This document shows positions 7,476 to 15,032 of a stretch of 39,816 nucleotides of DNA, piece by piece. Numbering within the stretch: the first letter of the stretch is position 1; each line of letters begins with the position of its first letter. The notes below the pieces were generated by a model. The model did not search any database, was not told the origin of the DNA, and saw only the letters and a list, made by a program, of their open reading frames with translations. The translations under genes were made by a program, and so were the position numbers. Origin of the DNA: Kluyvera cryocrescens NBRC 102467 (lineage in GTDB: Bacteria > Pseudomonadota > Gammaproteobacteria > Enterobacterales > Enterobacteriaceae); contig NZ_BCTM01000035.1 of the NCBI RefSeq assembly GCF_001571285.1, positions 1 to 39,816 on the forward strand, given 5' to 3'.

Positions 7476-8449
7476 TGTCGAATGAGAAAAGAAAAACCAT
7501 CGGCAGACAGTTAAATACTCAGGCGTCAATGCTCGAAATGGCTGACACCGGTAGAAGTCAGGTATTTACCTTAAAAACCGGCAGGAAGGTAACGTTCAGG
7601 TTTGTTCGGGTGCCTGCATCTGAAGTTGAAAGTAAGACCTTCGTAAACCAGGAAAACAATGGAAGAGATCAACTTGCACTGACCAGGGAGTCTCTGAAAT
7701 CCATTATCCAGACGATTAAGTTTCAGCAGTTCTTTCCCTGTATTGGTATTAAGCAAAGTGAAAGGATTGAGATACTGGATGGTTCAAGACGGCGAGCCTC
7801 AGCAATTTTTGTCCGTACAGGCCTTGATGTAATGGTTACCGAAGAACATTTATCAGCTGATGAAGCTCGCCAACTGGCTAAAGATATCCAGACAGCTAAA
7901 GAACATAATCTTCGGGAGATTGGTCTGAGATTGATCGCTCTTAAAGAGTCCGGATTTAATCAAAAGGAAATTGCTGAACTGGAGGGATTATCTCAGGCTA
8001 AAGTTACCAGGGCGCTGCAGGCGGCGGCCGTACCGCAAGACTTAATTTCTCTGTTCCCGGTTCAGTCGGAGCTATCGTTTAGTGATTATAAACTTCTTTT
8101 AGAAGTTAATGAAAAACTCGGTGAAAAGGGATTAACGCCTGAAGAACTCATTCAGTCTGTATCAGCTCAGCTCGATGCAATTTTGAGTGATGGCGAGCGA
8201 CCAGAAGACGAACAGAAAGCCAGTATTCTGAAGCTGATTTCTCAGGCATCTCAGGCATTGATAGATCCATCTCCCAAGGAAAAGTCAGTGGTTTCCCCAC
8301 TCTGGTCTTTTGAAGAAAAGGACAAGTTCGCGCGTAAGCGTGTGAAAGGGCGCACGCTGACTTATGAGTTTAGCCGTATGTCAAAAGTGATTCAGGATGA
8401 ACTGGACAAGGCTATCAACGAAGTCCTTGACAGAAATTTGAGTCAATAA
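7475..8449 (+). CDS. parB: ParB, P1-type centromere-binding protein
   Basis: A 324-residue partition protein similar throughout to P1 ParB. The N-terminal part (NGRDQ..LTRESLKSI..QQFFPCIG..EILDGSRRRASA) is the ParB/Srx domain. A helix-turn-helix follows (FNQKEIAELEGLSQAKVTRAL, about residues 165-186). The C-terminal dimer domain contains DKFARKRVKGR..YEFSRMSK, which in P1 reads the B-boxes. The start at ATG 7475 is set by GGAGG six bases upstream; a GTG one codon earlier is less likely. It works with ParA and the parS site directly downstream. Confidence 0.95.
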   Translation: MSNEKRKTIGRQLNTQASMLEMADTGRSQVFTLKTGRKVTFRFVRVPASEVESKTFVNQENNGRDQLALTRESLKSIIQTIKFQQFFPCIGIKQSERIEILDGSRRRASAIFVRTGLDVMVTEEHLSADEARQLAKDIQTAKEHNLREIGLRLIALKESGFNQKEIAELEGLSQAKVTRALQAAAVPQDLISLFPVQSELSFSDYKLLLEVNEKLGEKGLTPEELIQSVSAQLDAILSDGERPEDEQKASILKLISQASQALIDPSPKEKSVVSPLWSFEEKDKFARKRVKGRTLTYEFSRMSKVIQDELDKAINEVLDRNLSQ

Positions 8450-8534
8450 TTTCGCCATGGCGATTTCACATCTAACTTATTGTAATTAGGCAGTTTAGGT
8501 TGAGAATTTCACGGTGAAATCGCCATGGTTTCAC
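8450..8534. other. parS: parS partition site (P1 type)
   Basis: The layout matches P1 parS. A left arm has hexamer B-box TCGCCA (8452-8457) and heptamer A-box ATTTCAC (8463-8469). A ~35-bp AT-rich middle is the expected IHF bending site. The right arm has ATTTCAC (8506-8512), GTGAAAT (8514-8520), a second TCGCCA (8520-8525) and a variant GTTTCAC (8528-8534). ParB dimers bridge both arms once IHF bends the DNA. The last A-box overlaps the umuC stop codon (8531-8533), so site and gene are interlocked. Confidence 0.93.
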
Positions 8535-9802
8535 GCCAGTTTCGCTGCAGGAATATCTGACCATCGTGTCGTATAAGCAGGAGAAAGCATCTCCCGTTTC
8601 ATCTGCCATTCCGGGGCCATACCCCGCCCCGCAAACCATACTTTACCCAGCCCTGAGTTGTTGATCCCGTCCAGAACCCTCATCAGCTCAGCACTGTGAG
8701 GGCGTGGCGGGCGTTCGTCGAACAGTTGCAGCTGCGAAACTCCGGAGCCGGTGAAGTCATTCAGCATAACTCCGGCTTTGGCATACCGGTGCCCATCCCT
8801 CCAGATACGCTCCAGAGCCGTTGTAGCGGCTGCAATGATGTCCCTGGTGTCCTGAGTGGGTGTAAGAAGTTTTTCCGTAGCCACGTTGCCGTAGTAAGGC
8901 TCTTTAATGGCGAACGGAGACGTTTTGATGAAAACGGAAATATGCCGGCAATACTGGTGCTCTTTACGCAGTTTTTCAGAGGCCCGCTCTGCGTGCTGAC
9001 AGATAGCCTGACGGAGTGACTCGTACTCCGTGATCTTCACGCCAAAACTGCGGCTGCAGACAATTTGCTGTTTCGTCGGAGGGGCTTCCTCAAGCGAAAG
9101 GCAGCTTTCCCCGTTCAGTTCCCGTACCGTTCGCTCAAGGACGACAGAAAAATTTTTGCGGATGAAGGCCGGGTTCGTCAGAGCCAGATCGAGCGCGGTT
9201 TTTATGCCCAGCACATTTAGCTTGCGTGCAATACGGTTACCCACCCCCCAGATTTCTTCAACCGGCTGCAGTGAAAGCAGTTTCCGCGTCCTTTGCGGAT
9301 TTCCCCTGGTCAGAGCGAGTACGCCATGAAACTGTTTCCACTCTTTTGAGGCCCACTGGGCTGATTTTGCGAGGGTTTTCGTTGGTCCGGCGCCCACGCC
9401 AATGGTCAGGCGGGTACAGTCATACACCTGCTGACGCAGCTGCCGGGCGAAGTCCTCAAGCCCCATACAGTGCTCCACGCCGGTCAGGTCGAGGAACATC
9501 TCATCAATTGAATACTGTTCCACCCTGGGGGCCAGTTCCTCCAGGCAGTTCATCACGCGCGCCGATATCGAGGCGTAAAGTTCATAATTACTTGAAAACG
9601 CATATATTTTTTCCGGGTATCTTTCGTTTTTTATCTGAAACCACGGAGTTCCCATTTTGATCCAGGGCTTCGCCTCGGCACTGCGAGCGATTACATTCCC
9701 GTCGTTGTTGCTCAGGACGACTATCGGCTTTCCTTTCAAATCCGGGCGGAAAACACGTTCACAGCTGGCATAGAAGCTGTTCACATCGGCCAGGGCAAAC
9801 AT
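8531..9802 (-). CDS. umuC: UmuC, Y-family DNA polymerase V catalytic subunit
   Basis: A 423-residue error-prone translesion polymerase. The N-terminal [18 protein letters not shown] with Asp6 and the [10 protein letters not shown] motif supply the metal-binding acids of Y-family polymerases. Helix-hairpin-helix ([11 protein letters not shown]) and little-finger domains follow. With processed UmuD (UmuD') it forms Pol V, which copies damaged DNA after SOS induction. The length is normal (E. coli UmuC is 422). The start overlaps the umuD stop by one base, so the pair is coupled. Its transcript converges on parB, separated only by parS. Confidence 0.96.
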   Translation of the reverse strand: MFALADVNSFYASCERVFRPDLKGKPIVVLSNNDGNVIARSAEAKPWIKMGTPWFQIKNERYPEKIYAFSSNYELYASISARVMNCLEELAPRVEQYSIDEMFLDLTGVEHCMGLEDFARQLRQQVYDCTRLTIGVGAGPTKTLAKSAQWASKEWKQFHGVLALTRGNPQRTRKLLSLQPVEEIWGVGNRIARKLNVLGIKTALDLALTNPAFIRKNFSVVLERTVRELNGESCLSLEEAPPTKQQIVCSRSFGVKITEYESLRQAICQHAERASEKLRKEHQYCRHISVFIKTSPFAIKEPYYGNVATEKLLTPTQDTRDIIAAATTALERIWRDGHRYAKAGVMLNDFTGSGVSQLQLFDERPPRPHSAELMRVLDGINNSGLGKVWFAGRGMAPEWQMKREMLSPAYTTRWSDIPAAKLA

Positions 9803-10233
9803 CAGTACATCTCCCTCGGGCGGTGGATGATATGCGTGACGACGCCAAAGATATCCAGCTCGTCGGGATCAGGATAAATCGGCGACCAGGAGGCATTCAT
9901 GGGCTGCAGCGTCAGTCGCGGCGTCAGCAGAAGCCGTTTCACCGTAAACTCCCCCTGCATGCTGGCGACAACGATATCGCCGTGCCGCGGCTTTTCAGCA
10001 CTGTCCACAACCAGCAGATCGCCATTGTACAGACTGCCGTCGGCCATGCTGTCTCCGCTGGCACGCAGGTAGTACGTCGCGCTCGGATGCCGTATGCAGT
10101 AATCATGGAGATCCAGATCGGACTCGACATAGTCAGCAGCAGGGCTGGGAAAACCGCAGCTGGCCAGATCGGCAAACAATGGATGGGCCTGTGGCGGGAG
10201 TTCTTTCCCGGTGCTGAAAAGTTGTAGTTTCAT
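9802..10233 (-). CDS. umuD: UmuD, SOS mutagenesis protein (self-cleaving)
   Basis: A 143-residue LexA/UmuD family peptidase. The cleavage site Cys26-Gly27 and the catalytic Ser62 (SGDSM) and Lys99 (FTVKR) are present, each shifted by two relative to E. coli UmuD. RecA filaments trigger self-cleavage to UmuD', the Pol V accessory subunit. The start MKLQLF is fixed by AGGAGG upstream. A longer frame continues into intron DNA and is not used. A LexA box lies about 25 bases upstream. The promoter appears disturbed by the neighbouring group II intron. Confidence 0.94.
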   Translation of the reverse strand: MKLQLFSTGKELPPQAHPLFADLASCGFPSPAADYVESDLDLHDYCIRHPSATYYLRASGDSMADGSLYNGDLLVVDSAEKPRHGDIVVASMQGEFTVKRLLLTPRLTLQPMNASWSPIYPDPDELDIFGVVTHIIHRPREMY

Positions 10234-10258
10234 CTTTCCTCCTGACACTCTAATTTTA

Positions 10259-10274
10259 CTGGTTATACATACAG
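10259..10274 (-). promoter_or_regulatory. LexA box and -10 of umuDC
   Basis: Read on the minus strand this is CTGTATGTATAACCAG, a LexA site close to CTGT-N8-ACAG with one change in the right half. It contains a -10-like TATAAC (10262-10267). The matching -35 is not next to it. With the intron removed, TTCACC (complement of 12194-12199) would stand exactly 17 bp upstream of this -10. Confidence 0.85.
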
Positions 10275-10641
10275 TGTGCGCCGGGAGACCGGTAGAGATC
10301 AAGGGGTGAAAGTCCCCGACCATTGAAGGACCAGCAATCCACAAGGTCCCCGAGTCATGCGTTGCATACCGCGAGGTATGGGGCGAAGCGTTGACAGGGG
10401 TGTTGACAGGCCAGCCATTGAGCCACGAAATGTATATTAAATTACCGGGTGCCGACGTTGTACTGTTAACGGAAGGCAACATCATAGGGTGCGATACTGC
10501 GAGTGCCACATGGACCCGGCGGGGTCTGAGACCCTGGCATGTCAATACGATCTCTACGCGGGAACCGGGAGATCTCCCCTCTGACCATCTGCCAGTGTCG
10601 GAGATGGCCCGCACCGGGAAGACGAGGAGTCATAGCCGGTG

Positions 10642-12126
10642 ATGTACGGAGAGGAGAAGTCGGACTCGCTCATAGTAGCGGCGAAGCAGGCGAACAACCC
10701 GAAAGGAGCGGAGTCAGTGGAGCGAAGGAGCGGGGCCAAGGGGAACGCGGAACAGCCACACATGCGCCGGACACAGAGCCGGGAAAGCATGTCACAGAGG
10801 CTGTCACGCGTGCGGGAAGCTGCGAAGCAGCGGAAGAAAGAACGGTTTACAGCATTGTTCCACCTGCTGACAGTCGAAGCACTGGAAGCCGCATTCCTCT
10901 CCCTGAGCAGGAAAGCGGCCGCCGGAGTGGATGGCATCAGGTGGATGGACTACGCCGGAAACATGAAGAACAACATAACAGATCTGCACCGGAGGCTACA
11001 TCAGGGCAGCTACAGGGCGCAGCCCGGCAGGCGTCACTACATCCCAAAAGCGGATGGAAAACAACGCCCGCTCGGCATCGCCTCGCTGGAGGACAAGATC
11101 GTCCAGTATGCGCTGGTGAAAATCCTGAACGCAGTCTATGAAAACGACTTTATGGGGTTCTCATACGGGTTCAGACCCGGGCGAAGCCAGCACGATGCAC
11201 TGGACGCACTGGCCACAGGGCTGGTACGCACTAACGTAAACTGGGTACTGGATGCCGACATCAGTCAGTTCTTTGACAGGGTGAGCCACGAATGGCTGAT
11301 CAGGTTCACAGAGCATCGGATCGGCGACCGGAGGGTAATCAGGCTCATACGTAAGTGGCTCACAGCCGGGACGTCGGAGGAGGGTCAATGGCGAGCAACG
11401 GAGGAAGGCACCCCACAGGGTGCGGTCATCTCACCGCTGCTGGCAAACATATACCTCCACTACGTCTTCGATCTGTGGGCGCATCAGTGGCGACGTCGCT
11501 ATGCCACAGGCAATGTGGTAATGGTCAGATACGCCGATGACATCGTCATCGGGTTCGACAAACGATACGATGCCCGGCGCTTCCGTATAGCCATGCAGCG
11601 CAGACTGAGGGAGTTCGGACTCACGGTTCACCCGGAGAAAACCCGTCTGATGGAGTTCGGCCGCTTCGCTGCCGAAAACCGTGCCATCAGGGGAAAAGGC
11701 AAACCAGAAACGTTCAACTTCCTCGGGTTCACGCACATCAGCGGGAAAGATCGCAACGGCAGGTTCATGCTGATACGAAAGACCCGCCGGGATCGGATGA
11801 CGGCAACTCTGAAAGCCATCAAAGACGGTCTGCGAAGGCGCTGGCATTACTCAATCCCCGAACAGGGAAAATGGCTCAGGAGAGTGGTTCAGGGATACCT
11901 GAACTATCACTCGGTACCGGGCAACTTCCCCACCATGCAGAAGTTCAGGACACACGTAACAAACCTCTGGCGCCGGGCGCTCAGGCGCAGGAGCCAGAAG
12001 GATGATACGACCTGGACGAAAGCAAACAAACTGGCAGCCGCATGGCTACCAAGGGTTCGGGTTCTTCATCCATGGCCTGTGGAGCGGTTCACCGCCAGAC
12101 ACCCGAGGCAGGAGCCCGGTGCGTAA
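10642..12126 (+). CDS. retA: Group II intron reverse transcriptase/maturase (RetA)
   Basis: A 494-residue intron-encoded protein. The fingers-palm region runs from RKAAAGVDGI through RRHYIPKADGKQRPLGI, DADISQFFD, GTPQGAVISPLLANIYLH and the catalytic VRYADDIVIGF. Domain X (thumb/maturase) follows with RRRWHYSI..WLRRVVQGYLNYH. No HNH endonuclease domain follows. It splices the intron RNA and reverse-transcribes it during retrohoming. GAGGAG lies 12 bases before this ATG and 9 before a GTG one codon earlier, so the start is uncertain by one codon. The stop lies inside the predicted domain V RNA. Known as retA in IncR plasmids. Confidence 0.93.
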   Translation: MYGEEKSDSLIVAAKQANNPKGAESVERRSGAKGNAEQPHMRRTQSRESMSQRLSRVREAAKQRKKERFTALFHLLTVEALEAAFLSLSRKAAAGVDGIRWMDYAGNMKNNITDLHRRLHQGSYRAQPGRRHYIPKADGKQRPLGIASLEDKIVQYALVKILNAVYENDFMGFSYGFRPGRSQHDALDALATGLVRTNVNWVLDADISQFFDRVSHEWLIRFTEHRIGDRRVIRLIRKWLTAGTSEEGQWRATEEGTPQGAVISPLLANIYLHYVFDLWAHQWRRRYATGNVVMVRYADDIVIGFDKRYDARRFRIAMQRRLREFGLTVHPEKTRLMEFGRFAAENRAIRGKGKPETFNFLGFTHISGKDRNGRFMLIRKTRRDRMTATLKAIKDGLRRRWHYSIPEQGKWLRRVVQGYLNYHSVPGNFPTMQKFRTHVTNLWRRALRRRSQKDDTTWTKANKLAAAWLPRVRVLHPWPVERFTARHPRQEPGA

Positions 12127-12184
12127 ATCGCGCACGCCGGGATCTGTGCGGGGGGTATCCGGTAACGGGTATCCCTACCGCGAC
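12112..12184 (+). ncRNA. Group II intron domains V and VI
   Basis: Domain V begins GAGCCCGGTGCG, turns through TAAA and returns as CGCACGCCGGGATC, giving the ~34-nt hairpin with the catalytic AGC triad. A second hairpin rich in GGGTATCC/GGATACCC-type pairing (about 12148-12184) stands in the place of domain VI. The intron would end in GAC just before ATAAAG. The reverse transcriptase stop codon lies in the first hairpin. Confidence 0.7.
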
Positions 12185-12316
12185 ATAAAGGGCGGTGAAA
12201 TTTCTGCAAGTGATGGGGGAGTGCCGGTCAGAACGTCCCCGAAAACAAACCGCCCCCGGATTCAGGAAGGGCGAACTGACCGGCTGCGGCAGTGTAACAC
12301 CGCACACCACAAAGGC

Positions 12317-12343
12317 AGCACTGACGTCGTCAGTGCTTTTTTT
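12317..12343 (+). terminator. Rho-independent terminator downstream of the intron
   Basis: Nine-bp perfect arms AGCACTGAC (12317-12325) and GTCAGTGCT (12329-12337) with a GTC loop are followed by a run of Ts on the + strand. It would end transcripts leaving the intron and shields the leader and ardC-like gene downstream. Confidence 0.85.
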
Positions 12344-12380
12344 ACCTGTCCTCCGGACGCTGAAGGGCGATTTCACCCGT

Positions 12381-12694
12381 GCAGCTAAAGGGGCGGTAAG
12401 TCCGGGTGTGCACATCGTCATTTTCTCCTGTGATGCCTTTCTCCTGCGTATCAGCTTCCGGTAATCGTCCCCCGTCACAACCTGGTCAGCAAGGGTAAAT
12501 GGCACGCTGCGCGCCCTTGCAGACCAGAACGACTCCGGGCAGGCCGAACCGTCAGGCGATACGAAGACGAAATTCACACTGACGGAGAAACAGCCATGAC
12601 GATGAACCTGCACACTCAGACAACCGCCCCTAAAGCTTCACAGGCGACCAGCGTATCCCCGCTGGAGCAGTCAGGCTCCTCAAAAACGAAATTT
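12381..12694 (+). repeat. Leader repeat copy 1 (hairpin leader of the ardC-like gene)
   Basis: A ~314-bp segment repeated almost exactly at 13826-14139. It covers the whole upstream region of the ardC-like gene plus its first ~33 codons. Inside is an inverted repeat with 14-bp arms, CTGGTCAGCAAGGG (12482-12495) and CCCTTGCAGACCAG (12514-12527), one mismatch. GGAGAAACAGCC before ATG 12596 is the ribosome site. A strong hairpin upstream of leading-region antirestriction genes recalls the single-strand promoters (Frpo type) of conjugative plasmids; this role is inferred. Confidence 0.88.
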
Positions 12695-13561
12695 TCCAGG
12701 GGCAAAAGCAAAGCCCGTGCTGGCGCAGTCAAAACAGACCTTTACCAGACCGTAACGGACAGCATCATTGCAGCCCTGGAAAGCGGCGTTAAACCGTGGG
12801 TGTGCCCGTGGGTTCGCAACGGCGCAGCGGCGGGATTACCGGCCAACTTCAGCACCGGCACGGCATACAGCGGAATTAATATCATGCTGCTGTGGTGTAG
12901 TGCGGCAAAACAGGGTTTTCAGGACGAGCGCTGGCTGACCTACAAACAGGCGCAGGAGCTGGGCGGCCAGGTTCGTAAAGGTGAACACGGCACGACGGCC
13001 ATCTTTTACAAGACTCTGGAGAAAGAGGACGAGGACGGGGAAATCGAAAAAATCCCGATGCTGAAAGCCTTTACCGTGTTTAACGTGGAGCAAATCGACG
13101 GCCTGAGCATCGAGAGCGTGCCGCAGCCGGTTGCCGGTTTCGATCCGCTGCCGCAGGCGGAAGCACTCATGACCCGGAGCGGGGCAAAAATCACCGAGCA
13201 GGGCGTAAAGGCGTTCTATCGTCCGGCCACCGATGAAATCGTCCTGCCAGAGCGGTTCCGCTTCGCGGACGCGGCGAACTTCTACGCCACCGGCCTGCAT
13301 GAGCTGGTTCACTGGACGGGGGCAGCGTCCCGCCTCAATCGTGAAAAAGGCAATAAGTTTGGCTCTGAGGCGTATGCGTTTGAGGAACTGATCGCCGAGC
13401 TGGGCAGCGCGTTTCTGATGGCGGATTTGGGAATTACGGGAGAGGTGCAGCATGAAAGCTATATCGCGTCCTGGCTGAAAGCCCTGAAGGGAGACAAGCG
13501 CTACATCTTTAAAGCGGCGGCAGCGGCCTCAAAAGCGCACCGCTGGCTGATGGACTGCTGA
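12596..13561 (+). CDS. ardC: ArdC-like antirestriction protein
   Basis: A 321-residue protein of the ArdC family. After a 40-residue N-terminal extension comes the ssDNA-binding domain (LYQTVTDSIIAALESGVKPW..PWVRNG..YSGINIMLLW). A C-terminal zinc metallopeptidase-like domain follows, with HELVH at 235-239 and a downstream Glu in FEELIAELGSAF. ArdC of IncW plasmid pSa protects incoming single-stranded DNA from restriction and is carried over with it. The position beside the transfer genes fits early expression in a recipient. The first ~33 residues are nearly identical to those of the protein at 14041, because the leader repeat extends into both genes. Confidence 0.9.
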   Translation: MTMNLHTQTTAPKASQATSVSPLEQSGSSKTKFSRGKSKARAGAVKTDLYQTVTDSIIAALESGVKPWVCPWVRNGAAAGLPANFSTGTAYSGINIMLLWCSAAKQGFQDERWLTYKQAQELGGQVRKGEHGTTAIFYKTLEKEDEDGEIEKIPMLKAFTVFNVEQIDGLSIESVPQPVAGFDPLPQAEALMTRSGAKITEQGVKAFYRPATDEIVLPERFRFADAANFYATGLHELVHWTGAASRLNREKGNKFGSEAYAFEELIAELGSAFLMADLGITGEVQHESYIASWLKALKGDKRYIFKAAAAASKAHRWLMDC

Positions 13562-13568
13562 CAGCTGG

Positions 13569-13598
13569 AGCCCTGCGGTGCAGGGCTTCAGAATTTTT
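13569..13598 (+). terminator. Probable terminator after the ardC-like gene
   Basis: AGCCCTGC (13569-13576) and GCAGGGCT (13580-13587) form an 8-bp stem with a GGT loop, followed by TCAGAATTTTT. The T-run is slightly displaced, so termination may be partial. Confidence 0.6.
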
Positions 13599-13660
13599 GA
13601 AAGAGAGAGAATCAGGGAGGGAATTATATAAGTCACTGTTTTTTATAATTCTGTAACGCG

Positions 13661-13700
13661 GCCGGCCTCAGCTGCAGGACGTCCTGCAGCTGATGCCGGC
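13661..13700. repeat. Near-perfect 40-bp palindrome
   Basis: The inner 24 bp (13669-13692, left half CAGCTGCAGGAC) are perfectly palindromic. The flanks GCCGGC extend this to 40 bp with one mismatched pair. There is no T-run on either side, so a terminator is unlikely. It may be a protein-binding site or a cruciform or single-strand hairpin acting during transfer. Confidence 0.8.
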
Positions 13701-13755
13701 ACGGGAAAAAAAACAGGACAGATTCAAAAAAAATGAACCCTTTTTCAGGCGGCAG

Positions 13756-13782
13756 CCGTTACGTATCCGGGATACGTAACGG
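13756..13782. repeat. 27-bp palindrome with repeated CGTAACGG
   Basis: Arms CCGTTACGTATCC (13756-13768) and GGATACGTAACGG (13770-13782) are perfect around a single central base. A further copy of the CGTAACGG end lies shortly downstream (about 13807-13814). The sequence has the form of an operator, lying directly before the second leader repeat. Confidence 0.75.
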
Positions 13783-13791
13783 CGCGATGTC

Positions 13792-13866
13792 TTACGTAAA
13801 AAATGACGTAACGGCTTTCGCCGCCGCAGCTAAAGGGGCGGTAAGTCCGGGTGTGCACATCGTCAT
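13792..13866 (-). CDS. Possible 24-aa peptide facing away from leader copy 2
   Basis: A short frame, MTMCTPGLTAPLAA and on to a stop, begins inside the leader repeat with AGGAG four bases before the ATG. The same start and first 14 codons occur in leader copy 1, where the frame runs on much longer and carries no sign of being a gene. It opens MTM like the two proteins on the other strand, which may be chance. I regard it as unproven. Confidence 0.2.
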   Translation of the reverse strand: MTMCTPGLTAPLAAAAKAVTSFFT

Positions 13867-14139
13867 TTTCTCCTGTGATGCCTTTCTCCTGCGTATCAGC
13901 TTCCGGTAATCGTCCCCCGTCACAACCTGGTCAGCAAGGGTAAATGGCACGCTGCGCGCCCTTGCTGACCAGAACGACTCCGGGCAGGCCGAACCGTCAG
14001 GCGATACGAAGACGAAATTCACACTGACGGAGAAACGACCATGACGATGAACCTGCACACCCCGACAACCGCCCCTAAAGCTGCACCGGCGACCAGCGTA
14101 TCCCCGCTGGAGCAGTCAGGCTCCCCAAAAACGAAATTT
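13826..14139 (+). repeat. Leader repeat copy 2 (hairpin leader of the 143-aa gene)
   Basis: The second copy of the ~314-bp leader, offset by 1,445 bp from the first with few differences. Here the inverted repeat is perfect: CTGGTCAGCAAGGG (13927-13940) and CCCTTGCTGACCAG (13959-13972) around an 18-base loop containing GTAAATGGC. The copy again includes the ribosome site and about 33 codons of the following gene. Duplication of regulatory plus N-terminal coding DNA suggests it is carried as one cassette. Confidence 0.88.
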
Positions 14140-14472
14140 CCTGAAATCAAAACCGTCAAAACGGCGGTGGTTAAACTGATCAGCGACATCGAGGGCAACC
14201 TCGATCAGCGTCTGGCATATCGCGAGGCCGTAGAGGGATTGTGCCAGGAGGCGGCCAACCGGATAACCCAGTGCATGCATTCACGCAGTACAGGGCAGAC
14301 GCTACGTGATCTCCGCGAGCTGCTGTCGGTGACGCTGGACACCATTATCGTGGTGGAGTTTGAAGGGGAGCAGACCCGTCTCAACTATGGCGGACGTTCA
14401 GCAGAAGACGTGATCGCCATGCTGAAAGCGCTGCATCTTGAAGGGCGCAAAGCCTGGCTGGAAGTGGAGTAA
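14041..14472 (+). CDS. Hypothetical 143-aa protein with ArdC-like N-terminus
   Basis: Unknown function. Residues 1-33 nearly repeat the N-terminus of the ArdC-like protein (MTMNLHT..TTAP..SVSPLEQSGS). Residues ~38-143 are a separate, mostly helical domain (QRLAYREAVEGLCQEAANRI..LRDLRELLSVTLDTI) that I do not recognise. No metal site, signal peptide or membrane segment is present. A plausible role is another protein made early in the recipient, such as an anti-defence or SOS-damping factor, because it shares the leader of the antirestriction gene. This is inference from context only. Confidence 0.8.
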   Translation: MTMNLHTPTTAPKAAPATSVSPLEQSGSPKTKFPEIKTVKTAVVKLISDIEGNLDQRLAYREAVEGLCQEAANRITQCMHSRSTGQTLRDLRELLSVTLDTIIVVEFEGEQTRLNYGGRSAEDVIAMLKALHLEGRKAWLEVE

Positions 14473-14500
14473 AAAAAAAAGCCCCGTCCGCAGACGGGGC
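14472..14500 (-). terminator. Terminator of the mobB-mobC-nuc operon
   Basis: GCCCCGTC (14481-14488) and GACGGGGC (14493-14500) form an 8-bp GC stem with a CGCA loop. On the minus strand it is followed by about ten Ts (the A-run 14471-14480). It ends transcripts coming from nuc and sits between the convergent 143-aa gene and nuc. Confidence 0.88.
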
Positions 14501-14504
14501 TGAT

Positions 14505-15032
14505 TCAGTACAGGGCATTCAGCGGGGTGCCCTCATCCCACAGGCGGTTAAATTCTCGCTGGTACGTCTCCGCCAGCTGCGGCGCATCCTCGATCAGCAG
14601 CACGTTTTCCGCGTTGCGTGAAACGGCGCTTGCCGTGTAGTTAAACGACCCGGTCTGGACGTTTTTGCCGTCGATCACCATAAACTTGTTGTGCATGATG
14701 GCGTAACGGCCGTTAAGGTGCACCGGCACGCCCTGGTTTATCAGATACGTCACGGCGGTGTAGCGGTCGCTGTTCGCCTTTTCGTCGGCCACCACGCGCA
14801 CGGCCACGCCGCGCCGGTTAGCACCGGCGAGCGCCGTCGCGACCGGCTTACTGGTGAAGCTGTAGGCCGCGACGTCAATGCTCTGCCTGGCGTTGTTTAT
14901 GGCGCCGAGCACGATTTCAAGAGCAGGGCGCCCGTCAGACGGCGAAAAACCCGCCGTCAGGACGGGCGCGGCGGTGGCGAACGCGGGCACGCAGAGGGCG
15001 GCGGCCAGCACCAGAAGGGTGGTTTTACGCAT
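14505..15032 (-). CDS. nuc: Nuc, secreted phospholipase D-family endonuclease
   Basis: A 175-residue nuclease like Nuc of the IncN plasmid pKM101. It has a signal peptide (MRKTTLLVLAAALCVPAFATA), a core beginning SIDVAAYSFTSKPVA, and one HKD motif, HNKFMVIDGKNVQTGSFNYT. Two subunits would pair their HKD motifs into one active site. It probably works in the periplasm. In conjugative plasmids such nucleases accompany the transfer genes without being essential. Its start overlaps mobC by eight bases, so it belongs to the mob operon and ends at the terminator. Confidence 0.92.
   Translation of the reverse strand: MRKTTLLVLAAALCVPAFATAAPVLTAGFSPSDGRPALEIVLGAINNARQSIDVAAYSFTSKPVATALAGANRRGVAVRVVADEKANSDRYTAVTYLINQGVPVHLNGRYAIMHNKFMVIDGKNVQTGSFNYTASAVSRNAENVLLIEDAPQLAETYQREFNRLWDEGTPLNALY

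Larger units (their letters stand above)
10276..12184 (+). mobile_element. Group II intron (class C-like) with reverse transcriptase
   Basis: A complete-looking retroelement of about 1,909 bp. The 5' end GTGCGCC fits the GUGYG rule. The first ~360 bases hold the structured 5' RNA domains, then the reverse transcriptase gene, a domain V-like hairpin at 12112-12145 and a domain VI-like hairpin ending in GAC. The reverse transcriptase lacks an endonuclease domain, typical of class C introns that insert beside hairpin or palindromic motifs. It sits directly next to the LexA palindrome of umuD, in opposite orientation to umuDC. Boundaries are inferred and could move by 1-2 bases. Confidence 0.85.

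Noticed and set aside
9802..10614. Long version of umuD beginning in the intron
   Set aside because: The extra 127 codons lie in group II intron and promoter DNA. The ribosome site and UmuD numbering support the start at 10233.
10539..11141. 200-codon frame overlapping the reverse transcriptase gene
   Set aside because: It is a shadow frame of retA with biased composition and no family match. The retA frame carries all polymerase motifs.
12089..12613. 174-codon minus-strand frame sharing its first part with a frame in leader copy 2
   Set aside because: It runs through the terminator and intron end. The similarity between copies is explained by duplication of the leader DNA.
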